Source of the DNA: a bacterium
Lineage (GTDB): Bacteria > Acidobacteriota > Thermoanaerobaculia > Multivoradales > J023
Reading direction: 5' to 3'
Length of the DNA stretch: 64,000 nucleotides
NCBI GenBank assembly: GCA_024226315.1
Contig: JAAELT010000115.1
Location: 62,001 to 126,000 of the forward strand
Of this stretch, positions 44,253 through 52,885 are shown piece by piece (the first letter of the stretch is position 1; every line of letters begins with the position of its first letter). Below the pieces are notes generated by a model. The model was not told where the DNA came from. It saw only the letters and a list, made by a program, of their open reading frames with translations, and searched no databases. A program made the translations under genes and the position numbers.

Positions 44253-45065
44253 ATGAGTCGATCTCGCCGCCCGTTTGGACTGCCGCTGATTCCCAGCTCC
44301 CTGTTGATCGCCGGGATGCTCCTGGTGGCCGCTCCCGCCTGGGGCTACATCGTCTTCCTGAAAGACGGCTCCCAGATCACCACCAAGGAGAAATACCGCA
44401 TCGAGGGCGACCGGGCGATCCTGGTCCTGCCCAGCGGTACCACGGCCTTCTATCAGGCCTCCGAGATCGACATCGAGAAGACCGCCAAGGTGAACGAGGT
44501 GGAGCTCGGCAATGCCAGGATCATCGAGGGCCTGGACAAACCGAGGAGGGTACCCAAGAAGCCGCAGCCCGCGGACGAGGACCCGAGCTTCGGGGAATAC
44601 ATCTCCGGCCGCAGCCTGGCCCTGCCCGAGCTCAAGAAGCGACAGGCCGCGGACAAACCGCAGCGAGGCGAGCTGCCCACCACCCAGGCCGGCTTCGTCG
44701 ACCTCCAGGCTTTGCGGCGGGTGCCGTACCCGAACACCGAGATCACCTCCCAGGTGCTCGGTTATCTCAAGGGCCAGGGGGTCGATCGGGTGCGGATCTT
44801 CCAGGGAACCCGGTCCGATCGTCCATTGCTCGAGGTGGTCGCCGCGTCCGAGGCCTCGGTGTTCAAGGCGATCACCGACTCGGCCCAGGGTCTGGCGCAG
44901 ATCCACGAGCGCTTCCCCGATCAAGTCGGCGCCTTCGAGCTGGTCTTGATGAACGATTCGCAACAGCGGGCCGGCCAGTTCCTGCTCACCCCGGAGCGCG
45001 CCGACATGCTGGTCTCGGGCTCGCTCACCGTGTCGCAGTTCTTCCTGCGCTACGTCGAATTCTAG
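44253..45065 (+). CDS. Exported hypothetical protein
   Basis: The 270-residue product starts at ATG 44253 with GAGGAG upstream. It has a signal peptide (LPLIPSSLLIAGMLLVAAPA), then a small domain beginning YIVFLKDGSQITTKEKYRIE. This is the kind of SH3-like 'display of a residue in a table' motif seen in many acidobacterial exported proteins (LKDGSxI...Y...G). A charged linker (KPRRVPKKPQPADEDPSFGE) and a folded C-terminal part (VLGYLKGQGVDRVRIFQGTR) complete it. Function unknown. It precedes the hydroxylase and acyl-CoA ligase genes on the same strand but is spaced 42 bases away. Confidence 0.8.
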   Translation: MSRSRRPFGLPLIPSSLLIAGMLLVAAPAWGYIVFLKDGSQITTKEKYRIEGDRAILVLPSGTTAFYQASEIDIEKTAKVNEVELGNARIIEGLDKPRRVPKKPQPADEDPSFGEYISGRSLALPELKKRQAADKPQRGELPTTQAGFVDLQALRRVPYPNTEITSQVLGYLKGQGVDRVRIFQGTRSDRPLLEVVAASEASVFKAITDSAQGLAQIHERFPDQVGAFELVLMNDSQQRAGQFLLTPERADMLVSGSLTVSQFFLRYVEF

Positions 45066-45107
45066 CCAGCCAGGCCACGGCCCGCGGTTTCCACCGCGGA
45101 AGAAACC

Positions 45108-45995
45108 ATGTCGAAATATCTCGAGGTCTTCGTCGCGGGCTATGAGAGCTACGCCCGCTACCTGTGGGGTGAGCTCACCCATCCCCACCTGAAGAACTAC
45201 GTCTACTGGCTGATCGGCGTCTCGCTGTTCTTCTTCGTCCTCGAGCTGTTGCGGCCGTGGCGGCCCGAGCAGCCGCGGTTCCGAAAGGACTTCTGGCTCG
45301 ACGCCTTCTACATGTTCTTCAACTTCTTCCTGTTCTCCCTGATCATCTACAACGCCGCCTCGGACGTGGTGGTCAACCTGGTGTCGGACGCCCTGACGGC
45401 GATCGGGGTGGAAAACCTGGTGGCGATCGAAGTGCGCTCATGGCCGGCCTGGCTGCAGCTCGTGGTGCTGTTCCTGGTCCGCGACTTCGTGCACTGGAAC
45501 GGCCACCAGCTGCTCCACCGCGTGCCCTTCCTGTGGGAGTTCCACAAGGTGCACCACTCGGTGGAGCAGATGGGGTTCGCCGCGCACCTGCGCTATCACT
45601 GGATGGAGAACGTCGTCTACCGCGCGATCGAGTACCTGCCGCTGGCCATGATCGGCTTCGGCATCAGCGATTTCTTCATCGTCCACGTCTTCAGCCTGGC
45701 GGTGGGGCACTTCAACCACTCGAACTGGAAGCTCGAGCTGGGGCCGCTGAAGTACGTCTTCAACAACCCACAGATGCATATCTGGCACCATGTAAAGAAC
45801 CTGCCGGCGAACCGGCCCCACGGCATGAACTTCGGGCTGACCCTGAGCCTCTGGGACTACCTCTTCGGCACCGCCTGCATCCCCGAGGACGGTCGCGACA
45901 TCGAGCTCGGTTTCACTGATCTGGAGGAGTTTCCCAAAACCTTCGTGGGCCAGAGCCTGCACGGCTTCGGCCGCCGTCGCCAGCGGAGCGCGTGA
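45108..45995 (+). CDS. Fatty acid hydroxylase / sterol desaturase superfamily membrane protein
   Basis: The 295-residue integral membrane di-iron protein has about four to five hydrophobic segments and the histidine boxes of the superfamily: HWNGHQLLHR, FHKVHHS, HFNHSN and HIWHHV. It should hydroxylate or desaturate a lipid substrate using O2. Its stop overlaps the start of an acyl-CoA ligase gene, so both probably act on the same fatty acid or lipid. The substrate is not predictable from sequence. Confidence 0.92.
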   Translation: MSKYLEVFVAGYESYARYLWGELTHPHLKNYVYWLIGVSLFFFVLELLRPWRPEQPRFRKDFWLDAFYMFFNFFLFSLIIYNAASDVVVNLVSDALTAIGVENLVAIEVRSWPAWLQLVVLFLVRDFVHWNGHQLLHRVPFLWEFHKVHHSVEQMGFAAHLRYHWMENVVYRAIEYLPLAMIGFGISDFFIVHVFSLAVGHFNHSNWKLELGPLKYVFNNPQMHIWHHVKNLPANRPHGMNFGLTLSLWDYLFGTACIPEDGRDIELGFTDLEEFPKTFVGQSLHGFGRRRQRSA

Positions 45996-47758
45996 TGACC
46001 AGAACCATCCTTTCGTGCCTCGATGATCACGCCCGGAACCATCCGGGAGCCACCGCCTACGCGGCCAAGGAAAGCGGGGAGTGGCGCCTGTCGACCTGGG
46101 CCGAGTTTCGCGCCCAGGTCGAAACTGTCGGCCGTGCCTTGATCGCTCTGGGGCTGCAGCCCGGCGACACCGTCGGCATCCTGGGTTTCAACCGGCCCGA
46201 GTGGACGATCACCTGCCTCGGCACCATGGCCGCCGGAGGCTCGCCGGTAGGCATCTACCAGACTTGCTCGCCCAAGCAGGTCGGCTACATTCTTCAGCAC
46301 GCCGAGTCGCGGGTAGTGGTGGTGGAGAACGAAGAGCAGTGGCAGAAGGTTCACGAGGTGCGAGACGAGCTGCCGGCGCTCGAGCACGTCGTCGTGATGC
46401 GCGGAAGCCAGATCCCGGACGTCCTGGGCTGGGATGCTTTTCTGGATCGCGGGCACGAGTCCGAGGGCGCGGCGCTCGAGGAGCGGCGGGGGGCGATCCG
46501 CGGCGATCAACTGGCAAGCCTGATCTACACCTCGGGCACCACCGGCACTCCCAAGGGGGTCATGCTGTCGCACTCGAACCTGGTCGAGACGGCGCGGATC
46601 GCCGACAGCCTGCACGGCCTGGGGACCGAAGACAGCACTCTGTCCTACCTGCCGCTGGCTCACATCGCCGAGCAGATGATCTCGGTCTACCTGGCAATCT
46701 ATTCGGGCTTCGCGGTCTACTACGCGGAGTCGATCGACAAGCTGGCCGACAATCTACGAGAGGTGAAGCCGACGATATTCTTCGGCGTGCCGCGGGTCTG
46801 GGAGCGCATCCACGCCACGGTGACGGGCAAGCTCCAGACCGCTCCGGCGCTTCGCCGCCGTCTGGCCACCTGGTCGCTCGACGTCGGCCGCCGAGCGACC
46901 ATGCGGCGCCTGGAGGGTGGCGTCCCCGGTGGCCTTCTGGCGCTCCAGGCACGCCTGGCCGACAAGCTGGTGCTGTCGAGGGTCCGGGATCTGCTGGGAC
47001 TGTCGCGCGCGCGGCTTTGCGCTTCCGGCGCCGCACCCATCCGCCGCGACGTGCTCGACTTCTTCGCTTCCCTTGGGCTGGTGATCTATGAGGTCTACGG
47101 CCTTTCCGAGACCTCCGGCCCGGGTACCTGGAACAACCCTCGGCGGGCCAAGCTCGGCACCGTGGGGCCGGCGCTGCCAGAGGTGGAGCTCGAGATCGCC
47201 GAAGACGGCGAGGTGCTGTTCAAGGGGCCGAACGTCTTTCTGGGCTATTTCCGCGATCCCGAGTCCACGGCCGAGGCGCTCGAGGACGGCTGGTTTCATA
47301 CCGGCGACGTCGGCGAGCTCGACGCCGATGGTTTCCTCTCGATCACCGGCCGCAAGAAGGAGCTGATCATCACCTCCGGCGGCAAGAACATCGCCCCGAC
47401 CGGCATCGAGGCCGAGCTCAAGCGCATCGACCTGGTGGGCGAGGCGGTGGTCATCGGCGACGCCCGGCGCTTCGTCTCGGCGCTCATCACCCTCGAGGAG
47501 GAAGCCGCCGCCCGCTTCGCCGCCGAGCACGGCGGCGACACGGCCGCGTTGCACGAGAGCGACCAGGTGCGGCGGGCGCTGCAAGAAGGCGTCGACGGCG
47601 TCAACGCCAACCTGGCCCGGGTCGAGTCAGTCCGAGAGTTCCGCGTTTTGCCGAGGAGCTTCAGCGTCGACGAGGGCGAGCTGACGCCGACCCTGAAGCT
47701 GCGGCGGCGGGAGATCGAGGAGAACTGGGCGGAGTTGATCGAGGAGATGTACGGGTAG
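45995..47758 (+). CDS. fadD: Long-chain acyl-CoA synthetase (AMP-forming)
   Basis: The 587-residue enzyme has the ATP/AMP motif YTSGTTGTPKGVMLSH, the linker motif YGLSETSGPGTW and the C-terminal DGWFHTGDVGELDADGFLS plus GRKKELIITSGGKNIAP. This long-chain/very-long-chain FACS subtype activates fatty acids to acyl-CoA. The ATG at 45995 overlaps the hydroxylase stop (TGATG); a GTG lies one codon upstream. The gene pair suggests modification of a membrane lipid or a hydroxy-fatty acid. Confidence 0.94.
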   Translation: MTRTILSCLDDHARNHPGATAYAAKESGEWRLSTWAEFRAQVETVGRALIALGLQPGDTVGILGFNRPEWTITCLGTMAAGGSPVGIYQTCSPKQVGYILQHAESRVVVVENEEQWQKVHEVRDELPALEHVVVMRGSQIPDVLGWDAFLDRGHESEGAALEERRGAIRGDQLASLIYTSGTTGTPKGVMLSHSNLVETARIADSLHGLGTEDSTLSYLPLAHIAEQMISVYLAIYSGFAVYYAESIDKLADNLREVKPTIFFGVPRVWERIHATVTGKLQTAPALRRRLATWSLDVGRRATMRRLEGGVPGGLLALQARLADKLVLSRVRDLLGLSRARLCASGAAPIRRDVLDFFASLGLVIYEVYGLSETSGPGTWNNPRRAKLGTVGPALPEVELEIAEDGEVLFKGPNVFLGYFRDPESTAEALEDGWFHTGDVGELDADGFLSITGRKKELIITSGGKNIAPTGIEAELKRIDLVGEAVVIGDARRFVSALITLEEEAAARFAAEHGGDTAALHESDQVRRALQEGVDGVNANLARVESVREFRVLPRSFSVDEGELTPTLKLRRREIEENWAELIEEMYG

Positions 47759-47799
47759 GCGCCCGGCCGACCCGAACAAGGCGAGCGGCTCCGACCAGA

Positions 47800-48198
47800 T
47801 CAAACCGACTGCGGTTCGACAGGTCGCGAGGGCTTCCGCAAGGCCGTCAACAGACCGAGAATTCCGAACACGACGGCAACCGGGGCCGCGGTCTGGAGGG
47901 GAATCCTGGCCTCCTTCTCGAACGTCTCGAAGAAGTCAGGGTCCGTGATGTCGTTCGCCTCGGCGAAGGCGGTCGCCTTCTGCTTGCCGTTCGAGTACCC
48001 GGTAAAGCCAGAGGCCAAGCACAACGCGGCGACGACAATCAGGGACACGCCGGCCACTTTGCGGAGCGTCATGGTGCGTGGCGACTGAAAGACCAGCAAA
48101 GCCACGACGGCGAAGGAAGCCGAGATTCCGAGTCCGGTCAAGCCCAATACGGCCCACATCCAGGGGCCACCCGCGAGAAACCATTCCATCAGGGTCAT
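47800..48198 (-). CDS. Small multi-pass membrane protein
   Basis: The 132-residue product starts at ATG 48198 with a textbook AAGGAGG upstream. Three hydrophobic spans are visible (MEWFLAGGPWMWAVLGLTGL; ISLIVVAALCLASGF-like region; VAVVFGILGLLTAL), with a short acidic loop (EANDITDPDFFETFEKEARI). The first span resembles the N-terminus of ExbB/MotA-type proteins, but the protein is much shorter and lacks their signature. Function unknown. It diverges from the MsrA-like gene. Confidence 0.75.
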   Translation of the reverse strand: MTLMEWFLAGGPWMWAVLGLTGLGISASFAVVALLVFQSPRTMTLRKVAGVSLIVVAALCLASGFTGYSNGKQKATAFAEANDITDPDFFETFEKEARIPLQTAAPVAVVFGILGLLTALRKPSRPVEPQSV

Positions 48199-48353
48199 GA
48201 TCTGCCTCCTTGAACCGGTTACGGCTGGCGAGCCCGCGTATTCAGCCTGAGGCAGTCGCCGGCCCTTGTCGCCGCCATGGAGGTAGGTGGGCGCGCCGCT
48301 GTTACCGTCCCCGAGCCGACCGACTGCGGACTCCGCCCAGACAGGAGCCAACC

Positions 48354-48632
48354 ATGCGCCACGCCGTCATGCCTGAGCCCGTCTCGTGCCCCCTCGTCGC
48401 CCGGCCACCGATCGATCTCGACGTGCCGTCGCGCGTCGAGACCGCGACTTTCGCCCTGGGCGCTCCCTATCCCGACTTCCGCGGCCTCGTGGACTCCACC
48501 ACCGCGGCACGCCTCAACGGCTATCTCGGTGGCTCGCGCACTCAGGACCTGCGGCGAGGCGATCTCGGGCGGCTGGGCCTGTCGGAGGCGGGACCGCGCA
48601 TCCTGAGGAAAGAAGCGCGCCGGCCCTCTTGA
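48354..48632 (+). CDS. Short MsrA-like protein lacking the catalytic cysteine
   Basis: The 92-residue frame starts at ATG 48354 with AGGAG upstream and is closed by a strong terminator. Residues 28-55 (RVETATFALGAPYPDFRGLV...NGYLGG) follow the methionine sulfoxide reductase A N-terminal pattern (TATFALGCFWGxxAxF...GYAGG), but the invariant CFW is replaced by APY. The next residues no longer match MsrA, and half the domain is missing. Either it is an eroded msrA still transcribed, or a repurposed small protein. The comparison is from memory of the family. Confidence 0.55.
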   Translation: MRHAVMPEPVSCPLVARPPIDLDVPSRVETATFALGAPYPDFRGLVDSTTAARLNGYLGGSRTQDLRRGDLGRLGLSEAGPRILRKEARRPS

Positions 48633-48684
48633 CAGTGCCGGCCGGCTCTGGAGGCGATGGTGTCGGGTACGTTCTGCGGCTCGT

Positions 48685-48727
48685 GCCCGATCTTTCTCTT
48701 CTCCGCCAAAGATCGGGCGCGGTTTTT
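48685..48727 (+). terminator. Intrinsic terminator
   Basis: GCCCGATCTTT (48685-48695) pairs perfectly with AAAGATCGGGC (48708-48718), an 11-bp stem with a 12-base loop, followed by GCGG and a run of five T (48723-48727). It lies 52 bases behind the MsrA-like gene and insulates the Rpn-type gene downstream. Confidence 0.85.
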
Positions 48728-48786
48728 ACGTCTATCAATGGATGAGACCTTCGCAATCCAGCGAGGGCTCTTCCCGGAGGACGTGG

Positions 48787-49767
48787 ATGCCCAGCAAGCA
48801 GACCCCGCATGACGGCAGCTACCGTCGACTCTTCTCCCACGCTCGGATGGTCCGCGATCTGATCGAGCGCTACGTGGCGCCACCATGGATGGACCGCCTC
48901 GATTTCTCGACTTTGGAGATGGTGCCGGCGCACTACGTCAGCGAGGACCTCGAGCAGCGCGAGAGCGATGTCGTCTGGCGGCTGCGCTACGGCCCGGAGG
49001 GCGACTGGTTCTATGTCTACATCCTGATCGAGTTCCAATCCGAGGTTCTTCGGTTCATGGCGATCCGGGTGCTGACCTACGTCATGCTGCTCTATGAGGA
49101 CCTGATTCGAAAGAAGCGACTCACCGGATCCAGAAATCTTCCTCCTGTCGTACCGATTGTGCTCTACAATGGAGAGCGTCAATGGACGGCACCGCTCCAG
49201 GTGGCGGAGCTCGTCGAGTCGATACCTGGCCAGGAGCGCCATGTGCCGCGCTTCGAATGCCTGGTGATCGACGAGGGGCATCTGCCACGGGAGCGGCTGG
49301 AGCCGCTCGACAACCCGGTGGCCGGGGTGTTTCAGCTGGAGCGTTCGAAGGGCGTCGAGGAGATCCGGCGGATTATCGATTCGCTGCTCGAGATTCTCGG
49401 CGACCCAGAGCTTCGGGAGCTGCGGCGAGACATGGCGACTTGGTTACGGCGAGCGGTACTGCCGGCACGATTGCCTGGGATCGAGATACCCGAGCTTCAG
49501 GATCTTCAGGAGGCGAAGACCATGTTGGCGGAACGAGCAGCGAGGTGGCCGCAGGAATGGATGGCAGAGGGCTATCAGAAGGGGAGAGAGTCGGGCTTGC
49601 TGGAGGGCCGGCGGGCGACGGTGGCCGAGCTGATAGAGACGAGATTCGGCCCGATGGAGGCTCGTCATGAGACCTTGATCGGCAGTGGCTCGGAGGATCA
49701 GTTGAGAGAGTGGCTGAAGAACATCCTCCGTGCGAAGACGGTCGACGACGTCTTCGAATCCGAGTAG
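48787..49767 (+). CDS. Rpn-family PD-(D/E)XK nuclease / 'transposase_31' protein
   Basis: The 326-residue product starts at ATG 48787 (GGAGG upstream). It shows the RpnA-type pattern: HDGSYRRLFSHARMVRDLIE at the N-terminus, the nuclease core Asp in QRESDVVWRLRYG, the E-x-Q motif in YILIEFQSEV, and PVVPIVLYNGERQW. A C-terminal coiled or helical segment (GYQKGRESGLLEGRRATVAE) is common in the family. Rpn proteins are linked to RecA-independent recombination and spread by horizontal transfer. It stands alone between a terminator and a convergent DUF3995 gene. Confidence 0.88.
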   Translation: MPSKQTPHDGSYRRLFSHARMVRDLIERYVAPPWMDRLDFSTLEMVPAHYVSEDLEQRESDVVWRLRYGPEGDWFYVYILIEFQSEVLRFMAIRVLTYVMLLYEDLIRKKRLTGSRNLPPVVPIVLYNGERQWTAPLQVAELVESIPGQERHVPRFECLVIDEGHLPRERLEPLDNPVAGVFQLERSKGVEEIRRIIDSLLEILGDPELRELRRDMATWLRRAVLPARLPGIEIPELQDLQEAKTMLAERAARWPQEWMAEGYQKGRESGLLEGRRATVAELIETRFGPMEARHETLIGSGSEDQLREWLKNILRAKTVDDVFESE

Positions 49768-49798
49768 TTCAGACTCCCGCCCGAAGACCGCCAAGTAT

Positions 49799-50266
49799 TC
49801 AGAGCCTGAGACGCTGTTCGCTTGGCGGGCGCAAACGGGGAGTGCTCGCCAGCCATAGGGTACACAGCCCGATTACCAGACAGAGCGGCGTGTACAACCA
49901 CGTGTCCCAGAACGCGAAGTCCGTTCCGGTGATCGACCTGAAGAAACCGAACATCCGGAGCTCGCCGATGGATCGGAGAACGAAGACGGCTCCGAGCACC
50001 AGGCACGCCAAGGTCGAGAACCACGGCGGAACGAAGCGCAGGATCAAGTCGCCACGAGTCAGGACGACCAGCACCGCCAGAGCCAGTGCAGCGGCAACTC
50101 CCAGCCAGGAGATGCTCGACGGATGAGCCAGCACGCGATCCGGGAGCTCGGGGATCACCGGCAGGTCGACCCATACGCCGAAGGCGCCGATGACGTGGAA
50201 CGCACACAACAGGGCGAAGACGGTGGCGAGGAAGATCGCCAGTGTGCTCGTCAGCGCCCGCGGCAT
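49799..50266 (-). CDS. DUF3995 membrane protein
   Basis: The 155-residue protein has four membrane spans (LAIFLATVFALLCAFHVIGA; ISWLGVAAALALAVLVVLT; FSTLACLVLGAVFVLRSIG; TWLYTPLCLVIGLCTLWLA). It carries the DUF3995 signature FVLRSIGELRMFGFFRS followed by TDFAFWDTWLYTPLCL. The family is uncharacterised. The gene is followed (minus strand) by the Rpn-type gene in convergent orientation and preceded by the SIMPL-domain gene. Confidence 0.85.
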   Translation of the reverse strand: MPRALTSTLAIFLATVFALLCAFHVIGAFGVWVDLPVIPELPDRVLAHPSSISWLGVAAALALAVLVVLTRGDLILRFVPPWFSTLACLVLGAVFVLRSIGELRMFGFFRSITGTDFAFWDTWLYTPLCLVIGLCTLWLASTPRLRPPSEQRLRL

Positions 50267-50341
50267 GGTTGAATCTCTCGATGGTTTGAGGGATGTGTGG
50301 ACATTTCCAGGGCCGCTTGCGGCGGAGTCAGGCCGTCTCGG

Positions 50342-51073
50342 TCAGCGCATGGCATAGTCGACGGTCACGACGGCCGTGATCTTCTTGGCGATGGACGAGG
50401 TGTCGTCGTATGAATCCTCCGAGATGTTCGCCGAGTCGGCGGAGCGCACACTGAATGCGCCCTGGCGAGCCGCTCGCAGCGGGCCCAGCTCGACGCCGCT
50501 GCCGTCGGCGAGGGTCTGAGCGCGCTCCCGAGCGTCCCTGGTCGCGGCCACGAGCAGCTCGCTCTTGAGCTGGTTGACGCCGCTGAAATAGTACCGTGGC
50601 TTGCCCGTGTGGACCTTGACGCCTTCGCCGATCAACGCTCCGATCGAGGTGGAGCTCATGGCGACGGCTTCGACGTCTCGCGTCTTGATCTCTATGGTCT
50701 GCGATAGCTCATAGGTCTCGAGCTCCGCGGTCTCGTAACCTTGGCTGTTGCGTTTCCGGCGTTCGTTGATGTCGACTTGCAGGACGGCGACCTCGGGGCT
50801 GGTGAGGTTGCTCCCATCGAGGAACGCCAGGACACTATGCCGGTGGCTCTCGAGCGCTGCGTACGCCTCTGCCAACTCGGGGTTGTTGGCGCTGACGGTG
50901 ACGCTCCAGATGGCAAGGTCGGACTCCGCGGCGATCTCCGCGTAGCCCCGTACCTTGATGATCTGGTGGGATGTCCTGATGTCCCTCGCTGCGCTCGCGG
51001 CGATATGGGTCGAGACCACGAGGCCGGCGGCGAGCAAGAGACCGAAGAGCCCAAGCCCTTTACCCTTTTGCAT
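50342..51073 (-). CDS. SIMPL (DUF541) domain protein
   Basis: The 243-residue product has an N-terminal signal peptide or anchor (GLFGLLLAAGLVVSTHIAA). The SIMPL/DUF541 domain follows: IKVRGYAEIAAESDLAIWSV at the start, TYELSQTIEIKTRDVEAVAM, YYFSGVNQLKSELLVAATRD, ARERAQTLADGSGVELGPLR, and KITAVVTVDYAM at the end. The family is periplasmic and linked to oxidative or envelope stress (E. coli YggE), but its mechanism is unsettled. Confidence 0.92.
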   Translation of the reverse strand: MQKGKGLGLFGLLLAAGLVVSTHIAASAARDIRTSHQIIKVRGYAEIAAESDLAIWSVTVSANNPELAEAYAALESHRHSVLAFLDGSNLTSPEVAVLQVDINERRKRNSQGYETAELETYELSQTIEIKTRDVEAVAMSSTSIGALIGEGVKVHTGKPRYYFSGVNQLKSELLVAATRDARERAQTLADGSGVELGPLRAARQGAFSVRSADSANISEDSYDDTSSIAKKITAVVTVDYAMR

Positions 51074-51140
51074 AGCGGGATCCCTTCCATCCTTCGATCA
51101 TGAATCCGAGGTCTTGGCAGCCAATGGCGTAGTGATGCTG

Positions 51141-51161
51141 TGACTCATGACTCATGACTCA
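51141..51161 (+). repeat. TGACTCA heptamer, three tandem copies
   Basis: TGACTCA occurs at 51141, 51148 and 51155 without interruption, followed by TGAG. The unit is nearly palindromic. It lies 68 bases upstream of the SIMPL-domain start and could be a regulatory site or simple replication slippage. Confidence 0.75.
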
Positions 51162-51537
51162 TGAGGAGCTTACTACGATTGTGAAGTGGATGATGCGGCG
51201 CGCGGAAGAGACGGGCTCGATTGCGCCACGACGCCTCCTCCAGCCATGGGTGCCGTGTAGCCGTTTCACCAACTCCTCGGGGCCGCTTGGACTTCCCAGC
51301 AACCGCTGCGCGGTGCTGTCGGCGCCGCGGAGAATACGAAGCAGGGGCCGCGGGGCGGTCGTGTGATCGCGGACGGTGCTCCGCGACCGCCGCGCGGAGC
51401 TCGTGTCGACGCGCCGGGCGCCCAGCGGCGGCCGCGGACGACTCTGGCAGCCGCGCAGGGTCCTCCGCAGCGGCCGCGGGGGACCCTGGACGCCGCGGAG
51501 AGTCCCGCGCGGCGGGCGTCGCCCCGCCCGCGCGATC

Positions 51538-51727
51538 GCGCGACTCCTCCGCGGCGGGTGTTCCGAGGTCTGCGCGTTCGCGCGACTCCTCCGCGGCGGG
51601 TGTTCCGAGGTCTGCGCGTTCGCGCGACGTCTCCGCGGCGGGTGTTCCGAGGTCTGCGCGTTCGCGCGACTCCTCCGCGGCGGTTGCGGAGCAGTTGCGC
51701 GTTCGCGCAACGTCTCCCCGGCGGCTT
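51538..51727 (+). repeat. 42-bp tandem repeat array, about 4.5 units
   Basis: Unit starts are at 51538, 51580, 51622 and 51664, with a partial fifth unit at 51706. The unit begins GCGCGACTCCTCCGCGGCGG and ends GTCTGCGCGTTC. The first three copies are almost identical (one has ACGTCTCC instead of ACTCCTCC), and the fourth diverges in its second half. More degenerate relatives extend upstream to about 51,380. Unit length equals 14 codons, which keeps all frames open. There are no spacers, so it is a minisatellite and not CRISPR. Confidence 0.9.
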
Positions 51728-51887
51728 GGCAGGTAAATTGCTCATCTGCTGGCGAGTGTGTTATCCGCTGCCCTACATCTACGACGTCGTCGTCTACCAG
51801 GAGCCCGAGTGGTGGCGATGCTCGAGGAGCACCCGGAGGTGGGGGAGCTGGATGCGTTGGTGGCGGAGCGGCTTTCGGAGCTTTAGC

Positions 51888-52829
51888 TCAGGCGCAGATC
51901 TCGAGCGCTCCCGGCAGCACCTCGATCGACCGCGGGACGATCCTCAGGATCTCGCCGTCGACCATCACCTCCACCGGTTCGGTGACTTCGAACTCGATCC
52001 GGGGGGCGGCGCGGGCCGAGACGGTGGGCATCCGGACGTGGGTGCCGCGGTAGATCCTGGGGAAGGCGCGGACGATGGCCAGGCGGCCCAGGGGCTCGAC
52101 GCGGATCAGGTCGGCCAGGCCATCGCTGACGCTGGCTGACGGCGCCATCATCATGGCGCCGGCGGTGTAACGGCTGTTGCAGACGCACAGCAGGGTCAGC
52201 GGCCGCGTCTCGAGCTCGCCGCCTTCGACGCGCAGCGCCAGCGTCTTGTGCCGCAGGCGGGCGAGGCTGTGCAGAACGCCGATCACGTAGCCCAGGTTGC
52301 CCCAGCGCTTGTAGCGGCCGCGCAGGGTGTTGATGGTGACGTCGGCGGCAAAGCCGAAGCCGAAGAGGTTGACGAAGTGGACTTTGCCCTCGGCGTGGGT
52401 CAAGCGCAGTACGTCGCAACTGCGCCGCCGGCCCTCGATCAGGGCGCGGACGGTGTGCTCGGAGCCGTCTTCCGCGGCCGTTTCGTCGACGAACTCGCGC
52501 AGAAACGAGTTACCGGTACCCAGCGGCAGCACGCCGAGTCGGGCCCGGCGCTCCGGGTCCTGCTCGAAGCCGCCATTCGCAAGGCCGTTGACCACCTCGC
52601 AGCAGGTACCGTCGCCGCCGACGGCGAGGAAGCTCCGGGTGCCCTGGGCGTAGGCCTCGCGGGCGATGCGGGTGGCGTCGCGCGGGGCCGACGTCAGGCG
52701 CTCCTCGACCTCGACGCCGGCTCGCCGCAACCGCTCGAGCATCGCCGGTGCCCGCTTGCCGCAGCGCCCGCCGCCGGCCGCCGGGTTGACGATCGCCAGC
52801 GTGACCTGCCTGCCGTGGAGCGAGCTCAT
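51888..52829 (-). CDS. Diacylglycerol kinase-family lipid kinase
   Basis: The 313-residue product starts at ATG 52829. It has the YegS/DgkB-type catalytic features: AIVNPAAGGGRCGKRAP at the N-terminus, the nucleotide-binding GGDGTCCEVVNGLAN, GVLPLGTGNSFLREF, and the C-terminal beta sandwich ending with VEVMVDGEILRI. Members phosphorylate diacylglycerol, sphingoid bases or related lipids. The exact substrate is not decided by sequence. It diverges from the LPG-synthase-like gene, with 56 bases between starts. Confidence 0.93.
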   Translation of the reverse strand: MSSLHGRQVTLAIVNPAAGGGRCGKRAPAMLERLRRAGVEVEERLTSAPRDATRIAREAYAQGTRSFLAVGGDGTCCEVVNGLANGGFEQDPERRARLGVLPLGTGNSFLREFVDETAAEDGSEHTVRALIEGRRRSCDVLRLTHAEGKVHFVNLFGFGFAADVTINTLRGRYKRWGNLGYVIGVLHSLARLRHKTLALRVEGGELETRPLTLLCVCNSRYTAGAMMMAPSASVSDGLADLIRVEPLGRLAIVRAFPRIYRGTHVRMPTVSARAAPRIEFEVTEPVEVMVDGEILRIVPRSIEVLPGALEICA

Positions 52830-52885
52830 GGGCGGGATCCTACCGTGGATCAGGCTGATGAATGGATCCGGGCTATGCTGTGCGT

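Larger units (their letters stand above)
51074..51887. other. Long region without a credible gene; short-repeat and GC-extreme DNA
   Basis: It opens with a heptamer repeat (51141-51161) and becomes very GC-rich, with many CCGCGG palindromes, from about 51,300. A 42-bp tandem array follows (51538-51727). Several frames stay open on both strands because the repeat length is a multiple of three; none has a ribosome site or protein-like composition. The last 120 bases (51,765-51,886) contain short coding-like pieces in two frames (IYDVVVYQEPEW and MLEEHPEVGELDALVAERLS) that look like the frameshifted end of a lost gene. Confidence 0.6.

Noticed and set aside
51538..51727. CRISPR array
   Set aside because: The 42-bp units are contiguous with no spacers, and no cas gene is in the window.
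51159..51745. Long frames on both strands (up to 258 residues) across the 42-bp repeats
   Set aside because: Open only because the repeat length is a multiple of three; no ribosome site, extreme Arg/Pro/Ser bias and no consistent strand.
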